Assembly (NCBI RefSeq): GCF_013694245.2 | Contig: NZ_CP059322.2 | Coordinates: forward strand, 3,045,001-3,109,000 | Reading direction: 5' to 3' | DNA: 64,000 nt | DNA from: Micromonospora ferruginea | Lineage (GTDB): Bacteria; Actinomycetota; Actinomycetes; Mycobacteriales; Micromonosporaceae | In this document: positions 17,735-33,000 of the stretch, one piece after another | How the letters are laid out: each line of letters starts with the position of its first letter | How positions within the stretch are numbered: the first letter of the stretch is position 1 | Translations under genes and position numbers: made by a program | Notes under the pieces: generated by a model | Seen by the model: the letters and a program-made list of their open reading frames with translations, nothing else | Database searches by the model: none | Told to the model about the DNA's origin: nothing

Positions 17735-19210
17735 TCAGCGGGGCACGACCTGCTCGGCGGCCCAGTCCCGCCAGCCGGCCAGCTTGTCCGCGGCGGCGGC
17801 GAGCTGGTCGGCGACCGGCCCGGGCCCGGTCGAGCCGGGGGTGGTGCGGGCGGCGAGCGCCGAGCGCACCGAGAGCACGTCGCGCACCGACGGGTCCAGG
17901 TGCTCGCTCACCGCGGCCAGGTCGGCGTCGGAGACCTCGTCCAGCGCGCAGTCGCGGGCCGCGCAGAGCGCCACCAGCCTGCCGGTGATCTCGTGCGCGT
18001 CGCGGAACGGCACGTTGCGCCGGACCAGCCAGTCGGCGACCTCGGTGGCCAGCGAGAAGCCCGACGGCGCGGTGGCCGCGAGCCGGTCCACCCGGACCGT
18101 CATCGTGGAGATCATGCCGGCCAGCGCGGGCAGCAGCAGCTCCAGCGTGTCGACCGCGTCGAACGCCGGCTCCTTGTCCTCCTGCATGTCCCGGTCGTAG
18201 GTCATCGGCAGGCCCTTGAGCATGGTGAGCACGCTCATCAGGCCGCCGACCAACCGGCCGGACTTGCCCCGGGCCAGCTCGGCGATGTCCGCGTTCTTCT
18301 TCTGCGGCATGATCGACGAGCCGGTGGCGAACGAGTCGTCCAGCTCCACCCAGCCGAACTCCTGCGACGTCCAGAGCACCACCTCCTCGCCGAGGCGGGA
18401 CAGGTGCACGCCGGTCAGCGCGGTGACGAACAGGAACTCGGCGACGAAGTCCCGATCGGCCACCGCGTCCATCGAGTTGGCGAACGAGGTGCGGAAGCCC
18501 AGCTCCTTGGCGACCGCCACCGGGTCCAGCGGCAGCCCCGAGCCGGCCAGCGCGCCGGCGCCGAGCGGGCTGATCGCGGTCCGCTCGTCCCAGTCGCGCA
18601 GCCGCTCCAGGTCCCGCAGCAGCGGCTGCACGTGCGCCAGCAGCCAGTGCCCGAACGTCACCGGCTGGGCGTGCTGCAGGTGCGTCATGCCCGGCGCGGC
18701 GGTGTCCACGTGCCGCTCCGCCTGCTCCACCAGCGCCTCGGCCAGCTCGACCAGCCGGGCGGCCACGCCCCGGGCGTGGTCGCGCAGGTAGAGCCGCAGG
18801 TCGGTGGCGACCTGGTCGTTGCGGGACCGGCCGGCGCGCAGCTTGCCACCGAGGCTGCCCAGCCGCTCCAGCAGGCCGCGCTCCAGGGCGGTGTGCACGT
18901 CCTCGTCGTCGACGGTGGGACGGAACGCGCCGGAGGCGCAGGCGGCCTCCAGGTCGTCCAGCGCGGCCAGCATCCGCCCCAGCTCGTCCGGGTCGAGCAG
19001 GCCGGCGCCCGCGAGGACCCGGGCGTGCGCGCGGGATCCGGCGATGTCGTACGGGGCGAGGCGCCAGTCGAACTGGACGCTCACCGACAGCCGCGCGAGC
19101 GCCTCGGCGGGCCCACCGGCGAACCGGCCTCCCCAGAGACTCGTCCGGTTGGTGGCGGCGCTGTTCTCGGTCAGGCTCTTGTCGTCCACCCCACCCATTG
19201 TGCTGGTCAC
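17735..19210 (-). CDS. argH: Argininosuccinate lyase
   Basis: Last arginine step: cleaves argininosuccinate to arginine and fumarate. 491 aa. The superfamily signature [10 protein letters not shown] with the catalytic Ser loop is present near residue 300, and [10 protein letters not shown] opens the conserved N-terminus. The start is GTG 19210, fixed by the GTGA overlap with the argG stop; a Met five codons later (MGGVDDKSL) is the alternative. Last gene of the operon. Confidence 0.96.
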   Translation of the reverse strand: MTSTMGGVDDKSLTENSAATNRTSLWGGRFAGGPAEALARLSVSVQFDWRLAPYDIAGSRAHARVLAGAGLLDPDELGRMLAALDDLEAACASGAFRPTVDDEDVHTALERGLLERLGSLGGKLRAGRSRNDQVATDLRLYLRDHARGVAARLVELAEALVEQAERHVDTAAPGMTHLQHAQPVTFGHWLLAHVQPLLRDLERLRDWDERTAISPLGAGALAGSGLPLDPVAVAKELGFRTSFANSMDAVADRDFVAEFLFVTALTGVHLSRLGEEVVLWTSQEFGWVELDDSFATGSSIMPQKKNADIAELARGKSGRLVGGLMSVLTMLKGLPMTYDRDMQEDKEPAFDAVDTLELLLPALAGMISTMTVRVDRLAATAPSGFSLATEVADWLVRRNVPFRDAHEITGRLVALCAARDCALDEVSDADLAAVSEHLDPSVRDVLSVRSALAARTTPGSTGPGPVADQLAAAADKLAGWRDWAAEQVVPR

Positions 19211-20414
19211 GACCGCACCCCTTCCCACCGGGCGTCCCGCGCCGCGGCCATCGTGCTGGGCAGGCCCCAGAGCTGCACGAAGCCCTTCGCCAGCGTCTGG
19301 TCGAACGTGTCACCGGTGTCGTAGGTGGCCAGACCGAAGTCGTAGAGGCTGGCCTCGGAACGCCGCCCGGTCACCACCGCCCGGCCGCCGTGCAGGGTCA
19401 GCCGCACCTCGCCGCTGACGTGCCGCTGGGCGTCGTCGATGAACGCGTCCAGCGAGCGCTTCAGCGGGCTGAACCAGAGACCGTCGTAGACCAGCTCGCC
19501 CCAGCGCTGTTCGACGCCGCGCTTGAACCGGGCCAGGTCCCGCTCCACCGTCACCGCCTCCAGCTCCTGATGCGCGGTGATCAGGGCGAGCGCGCCGGGC
19601 GCCTCGTACACCTCGCGGCTCTTGATGCCGACCAGCCGGTCCTCGACCATGTCGAGCCGACCCACGCCCTGCGCGCCGGCGCGCCGGTTCAGCTCCCGGA
19701 CCGCCTCGTACGGGGTGACCGTCTCGCCGTCGATCGCGACCGGGACGCCGGCGTCGAACGTGAGGACCAGCTCGTCGGCGTCGCGCTGCTCCGCCGGGTC
19801 CTCGGTGTACGCGTAGAGGTCCTCCACCGGCGCGGTCCAGATGTCCTCCAGGAAGCCGGTCTCCACCGCCCGGCCCCACAGGTTCTGGTCGACCGAGTAG
19901 GGCGACCGGGCCGTCACGTCGATCGGCAGGCCCTTCTCCTCGGCGAACGCGATCGCCTTGTCCCGGGTCCAGGCGAAGTCGCGGGCCGGCGCGACGACGG
20001 TCAGGTCCGGTGCGAGCGCGTGCAGGCCCACCTCGAAGCGGACCTGGTCGTTGCCCTTGCCGGTGCAGCCGTGCGACACGATCGTGCCGCCGTGCCGCCG
20101 GGCGGCGGCCACCAGGTGGGTGACGATCAGCGGCCGGGACAGCGCGGAGACCAGCGGGTACCGGTTCATGTAGAGCGCGTTGGCCCGGATCGCCGGCAGG
20201 CAGTAGTCGGCGGCGAACTCGTCGCGCGCGTCGACCACCTCGGACTCCACGGCGCCGCAGTCCAGCGCCCGCCGCCGGATCACCTCCATGTCCTCGCCGC
20301 CCTGACCGACGTCGACCGCGACCGCGATCACCTCGGCGCCGGTCCGCTCGGCCAGGTAGGGAATGGCGACGGAGGTGTCCAGACCCCCGGAGTACGCCAG
20401 GACGACCCGTTCGC

Positions 20415-20418
<4 letters not shown>
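19207..20418 (-). CDS. argG: Argininosuccinate synthase
   Basis: Condenses citrulline and aspartate with ATP to argininosuccinate. 403 aa with the N-type ATP pyrophosphatase loop [12 protein letters not shown] at the N-terminus and the [13 protein letters not shown] and [12 protein letters not shown] segments of the synthetase domain. ATG 20418 overlaps the argR stop by 4 nt (ATGA) and its own stop overlaps argH (GTGA). Confidence 0.97.
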
Positions 20419-24043
<3,625 letters not shown>

Positions 24044-24047
<4 letters not shown>

Positions 24048-25216
24048 GTGGAGTAGGCCGAGTTCTCGTGGACGTACGCGTGCGACAGGTCGTTGGTCCA
24101 GATCGTCGCGGCGTCGGCGCCGGCGTGCAGGTCGATCCGGATGGTGACGGCCCGGCCGGTGAGGTCCACCTTGGCGCGGTCCTCGGCGGCGGCCCCGCCC
24201 CGGCACACCCAGACGCCGTTGACCGCGACGTCCACGCCGTCCGGCTCGAACGCGGCGGCGGTGGTGCCGACCGCGGCGAGGATCCGACCCCAGTTCGGGT
24301 CGTTGCCGAACAGCGCGGTCTTGACCAGGTTGTTGCGGGCCACCGCGCGACCCACCTCGACCGCGTCGTCCTCGCCGGCCGCGCCGACCACCTCGATGGC
24401 GATCTGTTTGGTCGCGCCCTCCGCGTCGGCGAGGAGCTGCTGGGCCAGGTCGTCGCAGGCGGCGGTCACCGCGGCGGTCAGCTCGGCGGCGGTCGGCTCG
24501 ATGCCGGAGGCGCCGCTGGCCAGCAGCAGCACGGTGTCGTTGGTGGACATGCACCCGTCGGAGTCGACCCGGTCGAAGGTGACCCGGGTGGCGGCGCGCA
24601 GCGCCGCGTCCAACGTGCCCGGCCCGGCCACCGCGTCGGTGGTGAGCACGCAGAGCATGGTGGCCATGGCCGGCGCGAGCATGCCGGCGCCCTTGGCCAT
24701 CCCGCCGACCGTCCAGCCGCTGCCCCGGGCCACCGTGGTCTTCGGCCGGGTGTCGGTGGTCATGATCGCCTCGGCGGCCGGCTGCCCGCCGTCGCGGGAC
24801 AGCCGGCGCACCGCGTCCCGCACGCCCGGCAGCAGCTTCGGCATCGGCAACCGCTCGCCGATCAGGCCGGTCGAGCAGACCGCGACCTCGCCGGCGCCGA
24901 CGATCAACCGGGCGCTGCTGCCGGTGAGCGCGGCGGCGGTGTGTTCGGCGGTGGCGTGGGTGTCCTGGAAGCCGGCCGGGCCGGTGCACGCGTTCGCGCC
25001 GCCGGAGTTGAGCACCACGGCGCGGACCACGCCGCCGTGGACGACCTGCTGGGTCCAGAGCACCGGGGCGGCCTTCACCCGGTTGGCGGTGAAGACACCG
25101 GCGACACCGGCGTCCGGGCCGTCGTTGACCACCAGCGCCACGTCGGCGGCGCCGGAGGTCTTCAGGCCGGCGGCGACACCGGCGGCACGGAAGCCACGGG
25201 GGGTGGTGACACTCAT
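24044..25216 (-). CDS. argJ: Bifunctional ornithine acetyltransferase/N-acetylglutamate synthase
   Basis: Recycles the acetyl group between acetylornithine and glutamate. 390 aa precursor that cleaves itself into alpha and beta chains at the conserved MATM site: [19 protein letters not shown], where the Thr becomes the nucleophile. [11 protein letters not shown] and [13 protein letters not shown] also match the family. Both ends overlap neighbours by ATGA. Confidence 0.96.
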
Positions 25217-26214
25217 GGGGAGACTCCGTAGACGGACAGTCCGGTGGTCTCGGGAAGACCGACCATCAGGTTGGCGTTCTGCACGGCCTGGCCGGCCGCG
25301 CCCTTGCCCAGGTTGTCGACCGCGCTGACCACGATCACCCGTCCCGAGTCGACGTCCACGGTCGCCTGGAGGTGACAGGAGTTCGAGCCGGCGGTCGCGG
25401 CGGTGTGCGGCCAGGCGCCCTTGGGCAGCAGGTGCACGAAGGGCGCGTCGGCGTAGGCGGCGGCCAGCACCGCCCGCGGGTCGGCGTCGCCGGTGGGCAC
25501 GGCGGTGACGGTGGCCAGGATGCCGCGCGGCATCGGGGCGAGCACCGGCGTGAACGACAGGCCGGTCGCGCCGGTGGCCTGCTTGATCTCCGGCACGTGC
25601 TGGTGCGCGCCCACCTTGTAGGGGGACAGGTCGCCCATCACCTCACTGCCGAGCAGGTGGACCTTGGCGGCCCGGCCGGCGCCGGAGGTGCCGGAGGCGG
25701 CGACCACCACCACGTCGTCGGGGCGTACCGCGCCGGCGGCGATCAGCGGGGCCAGCGCGAGCGTGGTGGCGACCGCGTAGCAGCCGGTGCTGGCCACCCG
25801 CCGGGCGGCCGCGATCTCGTCCCGCCCGCCGGGCAGCTCGGGCAGCCCGTAGGTCCAGGCGCCGGCGTGCGCGCCGCCGTAGTAGCGGGCCCAGGCGTTG
25901 GCGTCGCGCAGCCGGTGGTCGGCGCCGAGGTCGACCACCATGGCATCGTCGGGCAGGGCCGCGGCGAGGGCCGCCGACTGGCCGTGCGGCAGCGCCAGGA
26001 AGATCAGGTCCGCGTCGGCCAGGGCCGCCGGTTCGGTCGCCCCGAGCACCAGGTCCAGGCCGGTGAGCTGCGGGTGTACGCCGGCGACGGGCTGGCCGGC
26101 CCGGCTGTGCGCGGTGGCGGCCACGAGGTCGAACTCGGGGTGACCGGCGAGCAGGCGGAGCAGTTCCCCGCCCGCGTAGCCGCTCGCCCCGGCCACCGCT
26201 ACCCGAATGCCCAT
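25213..26214 (-). CDS. argC: N-acetyl-gamma-glutamyl-phosphate reductase
   Basis: NADPH-dependent third step of arginine synthesis. 333 aa; the N-terminal dinucleotide fold [16 protein letters not shown] and the catalytic cysteine in [15 protein letters not shown] are visible. First gene of the eight-gene operon argC-J-B-D-F-R-G-H. ATG 26214 has GGAGG (26220-26224) 5 nt upstream. The promoter directly upstream carries ARG-box-like palindromes. Confidence 0.96.
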   Translation of the reverse strand: MGIRVAVAGASGYAGGELLRLLAGHPEFDLVAATAHSRAGQPVAGVHPQLTGLDLVLGATEPAALADADLIFLALPHGQSAALAAALPDDAMVVDLGADHRLRDANAWARYYGGAHAGAWTYGLPELPGGRDEIAAARRVASTGCYAVATTLALAPLIAAGAVRPDDVVVVAASGTSGAGRAAKVHLLGSEVMGDLSPYKVGAHQHVPEIKQATGATGLSFTPVLAPMPRGILATVTAVPTGDADPRAVLAAAYADAPFVHLLPKGAWPHTAATAGSNSCHLQATVDVDSGRVIVVSAVDNLGKGAAGQAVQNANLMVGLPETTGLSVYGVSP

Positions 26215-26222
26215 ACCTACCT

Positions 26223-26282
26223 CCGCATGACTATGCAGAGAAGGCTAGCAGTCGCGCGGGGTCACTGCAAGGTCATGCAGTG
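26223..26282 (-). promoter_or_regulatory. arg operon promoter with two ARG-box-like operators
   Basis: On the minus strand: -35 TTGCAG (26265-26270), 17 nt, -10 TAGCCT (26242-26247). The -35 lies inside CACTGCA-N6-TGCAGTG (26263-26282, perfect 7-bp arms). A second palindrome, GCAT-AGTC-ATGC (26225-26236), covers the expected transcript start next to the argC Shine-Dalgarno. TGCAT half-sites are characteristic of ArgR boxes. Repression by ArgR encoded in this operon is the natural reading. Confidence 0.7.
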
Positions 26283-26314
26283 TGGCGCATGAAACTGCAA
26301 CGGGCTTCGACGCA

Positions 26315-26357
26315 TTGACAGTCGGCCATCTCGCGCCGATGCTGAGAGAGCGCTCTC
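26315..26357 (+). promoter_or_regulatory. Promoter and LacI-type operator of the GH64 gene
   Basis: Consensus -35 TTGACA (26315-26320), 17 nt, then GATGCT (26338-26343) as -10. Directly after, at the expected start of transcription, is the perfect palindrome GAGAGCGCTCTC (26346-26357). It closely resembles the GGGAGCGCTCCC sites of actinobacterial LacI-family sugar repressors such as CebR. A glucan-derived sugar is the likely inducer. Confidence 0.6.
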
Positions 26358-26398
26358 ACGGCCCCGTTCCCGTGCCTCACCACACCCCGGAGTCGCCC

Positions 26399-28170
26399 GT
26401 GCCCACCCGTACCAAGATCCTGCGCGCCCTGCTCGCGCTCCTGGTCACCACCGCCTCCTCGATCGTGGCCGCCGCCTCCCTGGCCCACGCCACCGGTCCG
26501 AACCTGCTGCCCTTCACCGTCACCAACCACACCGGCCGCGCCGACGCCACCTGGCTCTACGTGCTCGGCACCGACCTGACCTCCGGCCGGCTCGGCCACG
26601 TCGACGCCGCCGGCTCGTTCACCCCCTGGCCGGCCGGCGGCCTGCCCCCACCCCCGCCCCCGACGTGGCCATCCCCGGCCCGGCGAACGGCGGCGCCACC
26701 GTGCTGAAGGTGCCGCGCAACATCTCCGGCCGGGTGTACGTCGCCTTCGGCGAGAAACTGCGGTTCCTGCTCACCCCGGACGGCCTGGTCCAGCCCGCGC
26801 CCTGGGCGCCCGGCGACCCCAACCGCGACGTCCTGTTCGACTGGTCCGAGTTCACCTACAACGACGCCGGGCTCTGGCTGAACAGCTCACAGGTCGACAT
26901 GTTCGCCGTCCCGCACGTGGTCAGCGTGACCGGCGCGGACGGGACCACCCGGCACACCGGCCGGCTGGTCGACGACGGGCGGAACCGGGTCGTCGACGCG
27001 GTCCGCGCCCAGCCCGGCTGGGCCGGCGCGGTGCAGACCCGCGCCGACGGCACCGTGCTGCGCGTCCTCTCCCCCGGCAAGGCCGCCGACGCCGGCCTGT
27101 TCAGCGCCACTTACCTCGACCCGTACATCGCCTCGGCCTGGCAGGCGTACGCGACCAGGACGCTCACCGTGGCGCCCTTCGTCGAGCAGCCCGACGTCAG
27201 GTACTTCGGCCGGACCAGCGGCGACGTCATGACCTTCACCGACGGCTCCGGCCGACAGGTGGCGTCGTTCGCCAAGCCGTCCAGCTCCGACGTGTGGGAC
27301 TGCGACGGCGCGCTCGCCGCCCCCAACGACCTCGTGGTCGGGCCGATCGCCCGCACCCTCTGCGCCGCGCTGCACCGCTCCACCCTGGCCGACCGCGACA
27401 TCCAGCCCTCGGGCGGGCCGGGCGACTTCTACCGGGGCACGCTCACCAACCACTACTCCCGCATCGTGCACGCCACCATGGTCGACGGGAAGGCGTACGG
27501 GTTCGCCTTCGACGACGTGCTCAACCAGGAGTCGCTGGTGCACGACGGCGACCCGCGCGCCGCCGGGATCGACCTCAGCCCGTTCGGGCCGGGCGGCGGC
27601 CCGACCGACCCGCCGCCGAGCCCCACCCCCACGCCGACCTCGCCGGACCCCAGCCCCTCGGTGTCCGACAGCCCGTCGCCGGACCCGACCATGAGCCCCT
27701 TCTCGCCGCAGCTCTACCTCGGGGAGCCCGACCAGCTCCGGCAACGCCCGACGGGCGCCGCCCAGGCGACCATCGCGGCGGCCGGCGGCACCTGGGTCGG
27801 CACCCCGCACACGCCGCGGGTCTACCGGGCGGATCACCTGACCGCGCGGTGGACCGGCGGCGCCACCTCGTTCCGCCTGCTCGTCGACGCCGGCACCGCG
27901 GTCGGCAACGGCACCCAGCTCCGGGTCTCGTACGACCTCACCGGCGACGGCACCTGGGACCGGGTGGAGACCTACCACTACTACGCCACGGACCCGCTCC
28001 CCGGCTGGGAGGACTACACCCGGGACCGGGGGCTGGCCTCGGCCACCGGCGCCCTCGGCGACCTGCGGGACGGCAGCGTGCGGGTGGAGGTGTGGAACGC
28101 CATCGGCGGGGCCCCGAGCAGCCTCGGCGTGGGCGACGGGTCGCAGCTCACCCTGCCGTACGCCGGCTGA
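26399..28170 (+). pseudogene. Secreted GH64 beta-1,3-glucanase, broken by a one-base frameshift
   Basis: Encodes a laminarin-type endo-beta-1,3-glucanase in two frames. Part 1 (26399-26650): signal peptide LRALLALLVTTASSIVAAAS ending LAHA, then LPFTVTNHTGRADATWLYVL. Part 2 (26665-28170): VLKVPRNISGRVYVAFGEKL, DWSEFTYNDAGLWLNSSQVD and YGFAFDDVLNQESLVHDGDP, the GH64 core, then a Pro/Ser/Thr linker and a C-terminal domain of about 130 aa. The frames differ by -1. Restoring one C in the C5 run at 26645-26649 joins them as PPTPAPD, as expected for the family. Either a recent mutation or a base-calling error. GTG 26399 is the assumed start. Confidence 0.8.
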
Positions 28171-28178
28171 GACGACGA

Positions 28179-28206
28179 CGGCCCGGCGGGAGATCCCGCC
28201 GGGCCG
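28179..28206 (+). terminator. Terminator hairpin of the GH64 gene
   Basis: CGGCCCGGCGGG (28179-28190) pairs perfectly with CCCGCCGGGCCG (28195-28206) around AGAT, 8 nt after the stop. No T tract, as is common in high-G+C actinobacteria. Confidence 0.65.
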
Positions 28207-28209
28207 AAC

Positions 28210-28272
28210 AGGTGTTAAGAGGGGGCCCCGCCTCTACCGTATGCGTTAAGCGGGGGCCCCTCCTTAACACCT
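28210..28272. repeat. Dispersed GGGGCCCC palindrome, family A copy 3
   Basis: Outer arms AGGTGTTAAG (28210-28219) and CTTAACACCT (28263-28272) enclose two GGGGGCCCC blocks separated by CTCTACCGTATGCGTTAAGC. This resembles copy 1 (CTCTACCGCAGGCGTTAACC). The right end reaches the pheT stop codon, so it may also end the pheST transcript. Confidence 0.7.
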
Positions 28273-30821
28273 CAGGCGCCGCGGAGGGTGGCGCCGAAGC
28301 GCTTGGCGGCGAGCGCCACCGCGGCGTCGCGGGCGGCCACCGCCTCCTCGCCGGCCAGCGTCCGGTCCGGGGCGCGGAACGTCAGCTTGTACGCCAGCGA
28401 CCTGCGCCCGGCCCCGAGCTGCTCCGAGGCGTAGACGTCGAACAGCCGCACGTCCTCCAGCAGCTCGCCCGCGCCCTCGACCAGGGCCGCCCGCACCTCG
28501 GCCGCCGGCACCGCCTCGTCCACCACGAGCGCCACGTCGATCAGCGCCGGCGGGAACGTGGAGATCGCCGGACCGGCCGCCAGCGGCGCGGCGGGCAGCG
28601 CGTCCAGGTCCAGCTCCATGACGCTGGTGCGACGGGGCAGCTCCAGCGTCGCCACCACCGCCGGGTGCAGCTCACCGGCGTGCCCGACGACGACGTCGTC
28701 GACCAGCAGCTCGGCGCACCGCCCCGGGTGCCAGGGCGCGCGCTCGCCGGCCCGGACGGTGACCCGGTCGGCGGGGATGCCGGCCGCGTCGAGCACCGCC
28801 CGGCCCGCCTCGACCGCGTCCGCCCAGCCGGCCGGGCGGCCCGCGCCCCACCAGCCGGCCGGCTCGATCTCGCCGCACACCGCCACCGCGACGTGCCGCG
28901 GCTGCGCCGGCACCACCGCGTCGGCGGCGGCGAACTCCTCGTCGGTGGGACGCCGGTCCACCCCCATGGCCGGCGGGGAGCCGGCGCCCGGACGCGGGTG
29001 GAAGACCGCGCCGATCTCGTAGATCGCCACGTCCCGCTGACCCCGCCCGACGTTGCGCCGGACGATGCCGAGCAGCGGGCCGAGCAGCGTGGTGCGCAGC
29101 AGCGGCTCCTCCTCGGACAGCGGGTTGGCCACCCGCACCGCGGGACGGCGCGGGTCGTCGGCCGGCAGGCCGAGCTGGTCGACCAGCTCCGGCGCGACGA
29201 ACGGCTGGGACAGCACCTCGACCCAGCCGCGCTCGGCGAGCGAGCGGGCCACCGCACGGCGGCGCTGCTGCGCCGCGGTGAGGCCCCGGCCGGGGCGCGC
29301 GGTGGGCAGCACCGACGGCACCCGGTCGTACCCGTCGAGGCGGACCACCTCCTCCACCAGGTCGGCCGGGTCGGTCAGGTCGGGCCGCCAGCTCGGCGGC
29401 GTCACGGTCAGCACCTCGCCGGCGCCCTCGGCGGCCACCCCGGCCGCGCCGGGGTCCTCGCCGAGCCGGTCGCCGCCGCGGGTGACCGCGCAGCCGACCT
29501 GCTCCAGCAGCTCCACCACCCGGTCCGCCGGGTAGGACACGCCGACCCGCCGCGACGGCAGGTCCGCCGGCAGCGTCACCGGCGAAAGCGGACGGACGTG
29601 GTCGAGGTCGAGCACCTCGGCGCCGGCCGTGCCGCCCGCCAGGTCGGTGAGCAGCCGGACCGCCTTCTCCAGCGCGACCAGCGGCAGGGCCGGGTCGACG
29701 CCCCGCTCCCAGCGCTTCGCGGCCTCGCTGAACAGCTTGTGCCGCCGCGCGGTGCGCCCGACCATCGCCGGGTCCCAGTGCGCGGCCTCGAACAGCACGT
29801 CCGTGGTGGAGGCGAGCACCTCGCTCGTCTCGCCACCCATCACCGCGGCCAGCGAGATCGGCCCCGTCTCGTCGCAGATGACCATGTCTTCGGCGACCAG
29901 GCTGCGGCTCACCCCGTCGAGCGTGGTCAGCTTCTCCCCCGGCTCGGCGCGGCGCACCACCAGCGGCCCGGCGATCCGGTCGGCGTCGAAGGCGTGCATC
30001 GGCTGGCCCAGTTCGAGCATCAGGTAGTTGGTGATGTCGACCGGCAGCGAGATGCTGCGCACGCCGGCCGCGGTGAGCCGCTGCCGCATCCACCCGGGTG
30101 TGGAGACGGTCGGGTCGACGCCGCGCACCATCCGGGCGGCGAACCGGTCGCAGCCGACCGTGTCGCGCACCTCGACCGGGTACGCCGGCTCGGCGGTGCC
30201 GCCGGTGGCCGGCGCGTCGGCCGGGTCGCGGAACGGCACGCCGAGCGCGTGCGACAGCTCCCGGGCGATGCCGCGGACACTGAGCGCGTACCCCCGGTCC
30301 GGGGTGATCTCCATCTCGACCACCACGTCGTCCAGGCCGACGATCGGACGCGCGTCGTCGCCGGGCTGGGCCTTGACGTCCGCGGGCAGCACGATGATGC
30401 CCGAGTGGTCGTCGCCCAGGCCCAACTCCTGCGCCGAGCAGATCATCCCGTGGGAGTTGCGCCCGTACGTCTTGCGCGCGCCGATGGCGAAGTTACCGGG
30501 CAGCACGCCGCCGGGCAGGATCACCACGACCTTGTCGCCCGGGGCGAAGTTGCGCGCCCCGCAGACGATCTCCTGCGGCTCGCCGGTGCCGTTCGCGGCG
30601 CCCACGTCCACCCGGCAGAAGCGGATCGGCTTCTTGAAGCCGGTCAGCTCCTCGATGTCCAGGACCTCGCCGACGACCAGCGGACCGGTGACCGTCTCCC
30701 GCAGGTCCACGATCGACTCGACCTCGATGCCGAGGTCGACCAGCGCCTGCTCCAGGTCGCCGGTGGGCAGGTCGGCCGGGAGGTCGACGTACTCCCGCAA
30801 CCAACTGACAGAAACTCGCAT
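28272..30821 (-). CDS. pheT: Phenylalanyl-tRNA synthetase, beta subunit
   Basis: 849 aa, full length. Order: N-terminal tRNA-binding (EMAP-like) domain (LVVGEVLDIEELTGFKKPIR, about 40-155), B3/B4 editing domain, B5 domain, the degenerate synthetase-like core (KRWERGVDPAL, RRNVGRGQRDVAIYEIGAVF), and the C-terminal FDX-ACB anticodon-binding domain (STFPPALIDVALVVDE). Works with PheS as an alpha2-beta2 tetramer. ATG 30821 is 27 nt past the pheS stop, in one operon. Confidence 0.97.
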   Translation of the reverse strand: MRVSVSWLREYVDLPADLPTGDLEQALVDLGIEVESIVDLRETVTGPLVVGEVLDIEELTGFKKPIRFCRVDVGAANGTGEPQEIVCGARNFAPGDKVVVILPGGVLPGNFAIGARKTYGRNSHGMICSAQELGLGDDHSGIIVLPADVKAQPGDDARPIVGLDDVVVEMEITPDRGYALSVRGIARELSHALGVPFRDPADAPATGGTAEPAYPVEVRDTVGCDRFAARMVRGVDPTVSTPGWMRQRLTAAGVRSISLPVDITNYLMLELGQPMHAFDADRIAGPLVVRRAEPGEKLTTLDGVSRSLVAEDMVICDETGPISLAAVMGGETSEVLASTTDVLFEAAHWDPAMVGRTARRHKLFSEAAKRWERGVDPALPLVALEKAVRLLTDLAGGTAGAEVLDLDHVRPLSPVTLPADLPSRRVGVSYPADRVVELLEQVGCAVTRGGDRLGEDPGAAGVAAEGAGEVLTVTPPSWRPDLTDPADLVEEVVRLDGYDRVPSVLPTARPGRGLTAAQQRRRAVARSLAERGWVEVLSQPFVAPELVDQLGLPADDPRRPAVRVANPLSEEEPLLRTTLLGPLLGIVRRNVGRGQRDVAIYEIGAVFHPRPGAGSPPAMGVDRRPTDEEFAAADAVVPAQPRHVAVAVCGEIEPAGWWGAGRPAGWADAVEAGRAVLDAAGIPADRVTVRAGERAPWHPGRCAELLVDDVVVGHAGELHPAVVATLELPRRTSVMELDLDALPAAPLAAGPAISTFPPALIDVALVVDEAVPAAEVRAALVEGAGELLEDVRLFDVYASEQLGAGRRSLAYKLTFRAPDRTLAGEEAVAARDAAVALAAKRFGATLRGA

Positions 30822-30848
30822 GACTGTTCTACCGCCGTTTCCCGTAGC

Positions 30849-32081
<1,233 letters not shown>

Positions 32082-32084
32082 TCA

Positions 32085-32966
32085 TCACGAGGCGGACTCC
32101 CCTGCTGTGTGCTGCGTCATCGTGGAACGACGCAGTGCTCTGGCCGAAGAATACAGGCAGACGGCCGCCGCCGCAGCCAGATTAAGGCTCTCGGCGCGCC
32201 CGTGCAGCGGCACCCGGACCCGGGCGTCGGCCGCGGCGGTCAGCTCGTCCGGCAGGCCGTGCGCCTCCGAGCCGAACAGCCAGGCGGTGGGGGCGGCGAG
32301 CCGGCCGGCGTCGGCGAGGTCGTCCAGGTCGCTGTCGCCGTACCCGGTGGTGGCCAGCACGGACAGCCCGGCGGCCCGCAGCGCCTCGACCACCCGGAGC
32401 GGGTCGTCGGCGCGAACCACGTCGACGTGGAACAGGCTGCCGGCGGAGGCGCGCACGCACTTGCCGTTGTAGGGGTCGACGGCCTCGCCGGCGAGGACCA
32501 CCGCGCCCGCGCCGGCCGCGTCGGCGGTGCGCAGCACGGTCCCGGCGTTGCCCGGGTCGCGGATCCCGGCGAGCACCGCGACCAGGCGCGGCCCGCGCGC
32601 CAGGGCGTCGGCCAGGGGTACGTCGAGGTGCCGGCAGACCGCCACCAGGCCCTGCGGGGCCACCGTCTCGGTGAGCGCGGCCAGGGCGTCGTCGGTGACC
32701 TCGGAGACCGGCACGTCGGCGCGGGCGGCGGTGGCCGCGAGGTCGGCGTACCGGTCCAGCGCGGCCGGGGTGCCGAACAGCTCGACCACCGTGGCGTCGC
32801 GGGCGAGCGCCTCGCGGACCGCCTGCGGACCCTCGGCCAGGAACCGGCCGGCCTGCTCACGGTCGCGCCGGCGGTGCAGCCGGCGGGCCGCCACCACCCT
32901 CGGGGTACGCGGGGTGAACGGGCCGGGAACAGCGTCGAGGCGCCTCCCCTGCGACGGTGACTGCAT
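32085..32966 (-). CDS. SpoU/TrmH-family RNA 2'-O-methyltransferase
   Basis: 293 aa SAM-dependent methyltransferase of the knotted SPOUT class. All three motifs are present: NAGTVLRTADAAGAGAVVL (motif 1), LFGSEAHGLPDEL (motif 2) and VPLHGRAESLNLAAAAAVCL (motif 3). The N-terminal substrate-binding domain (GRFLAEGPQAVREAL) is that of the 23S rRNA/tRNA methylases found next to infC-rpmI-rplT in actinobacteria. The exact nucleotide is unknown. ATG 32966; it follows rplT by 34 nt. Confidence 0.9.
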   Translation of the reverse strand: MQSPSQGRRLDAVPGPFTPRTPRVVAARRLHRRRDREQAGRFLAEGPQAVREALARDATVVELFGTPAALDRYADLAATAARADVPVSEVTDDALAALTETVAPQGLVAVCRHLDVPLADALARGPRLVAVLAGIRDPGNAGTVLRTADAAGAGAVVLAGEAVDPYNGKCVRASAGSLFHVDVVRADDPLRVVEALRAAGLSVLATTGYGDSDLDDLADAGRLAAPTAWLFGSEAHGLPDELTAAADARVRVPLHGRAESLNLAAAAAVCLYSSARALRRSTMTQHTAGESAS

Positions 32967-33000
32967 GGGAGACGCCTCGATCTGCCGTACGGGTGGTGGG

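Noticed and set aside
26645..26661. Programmed -1 ribosomal frameshift in the GH64 gene
   Set aside because: No X-XXY-YYZ slippery heptamer with a downstream structure was recognised, and the family has no such tradition; a missing C is simpler.
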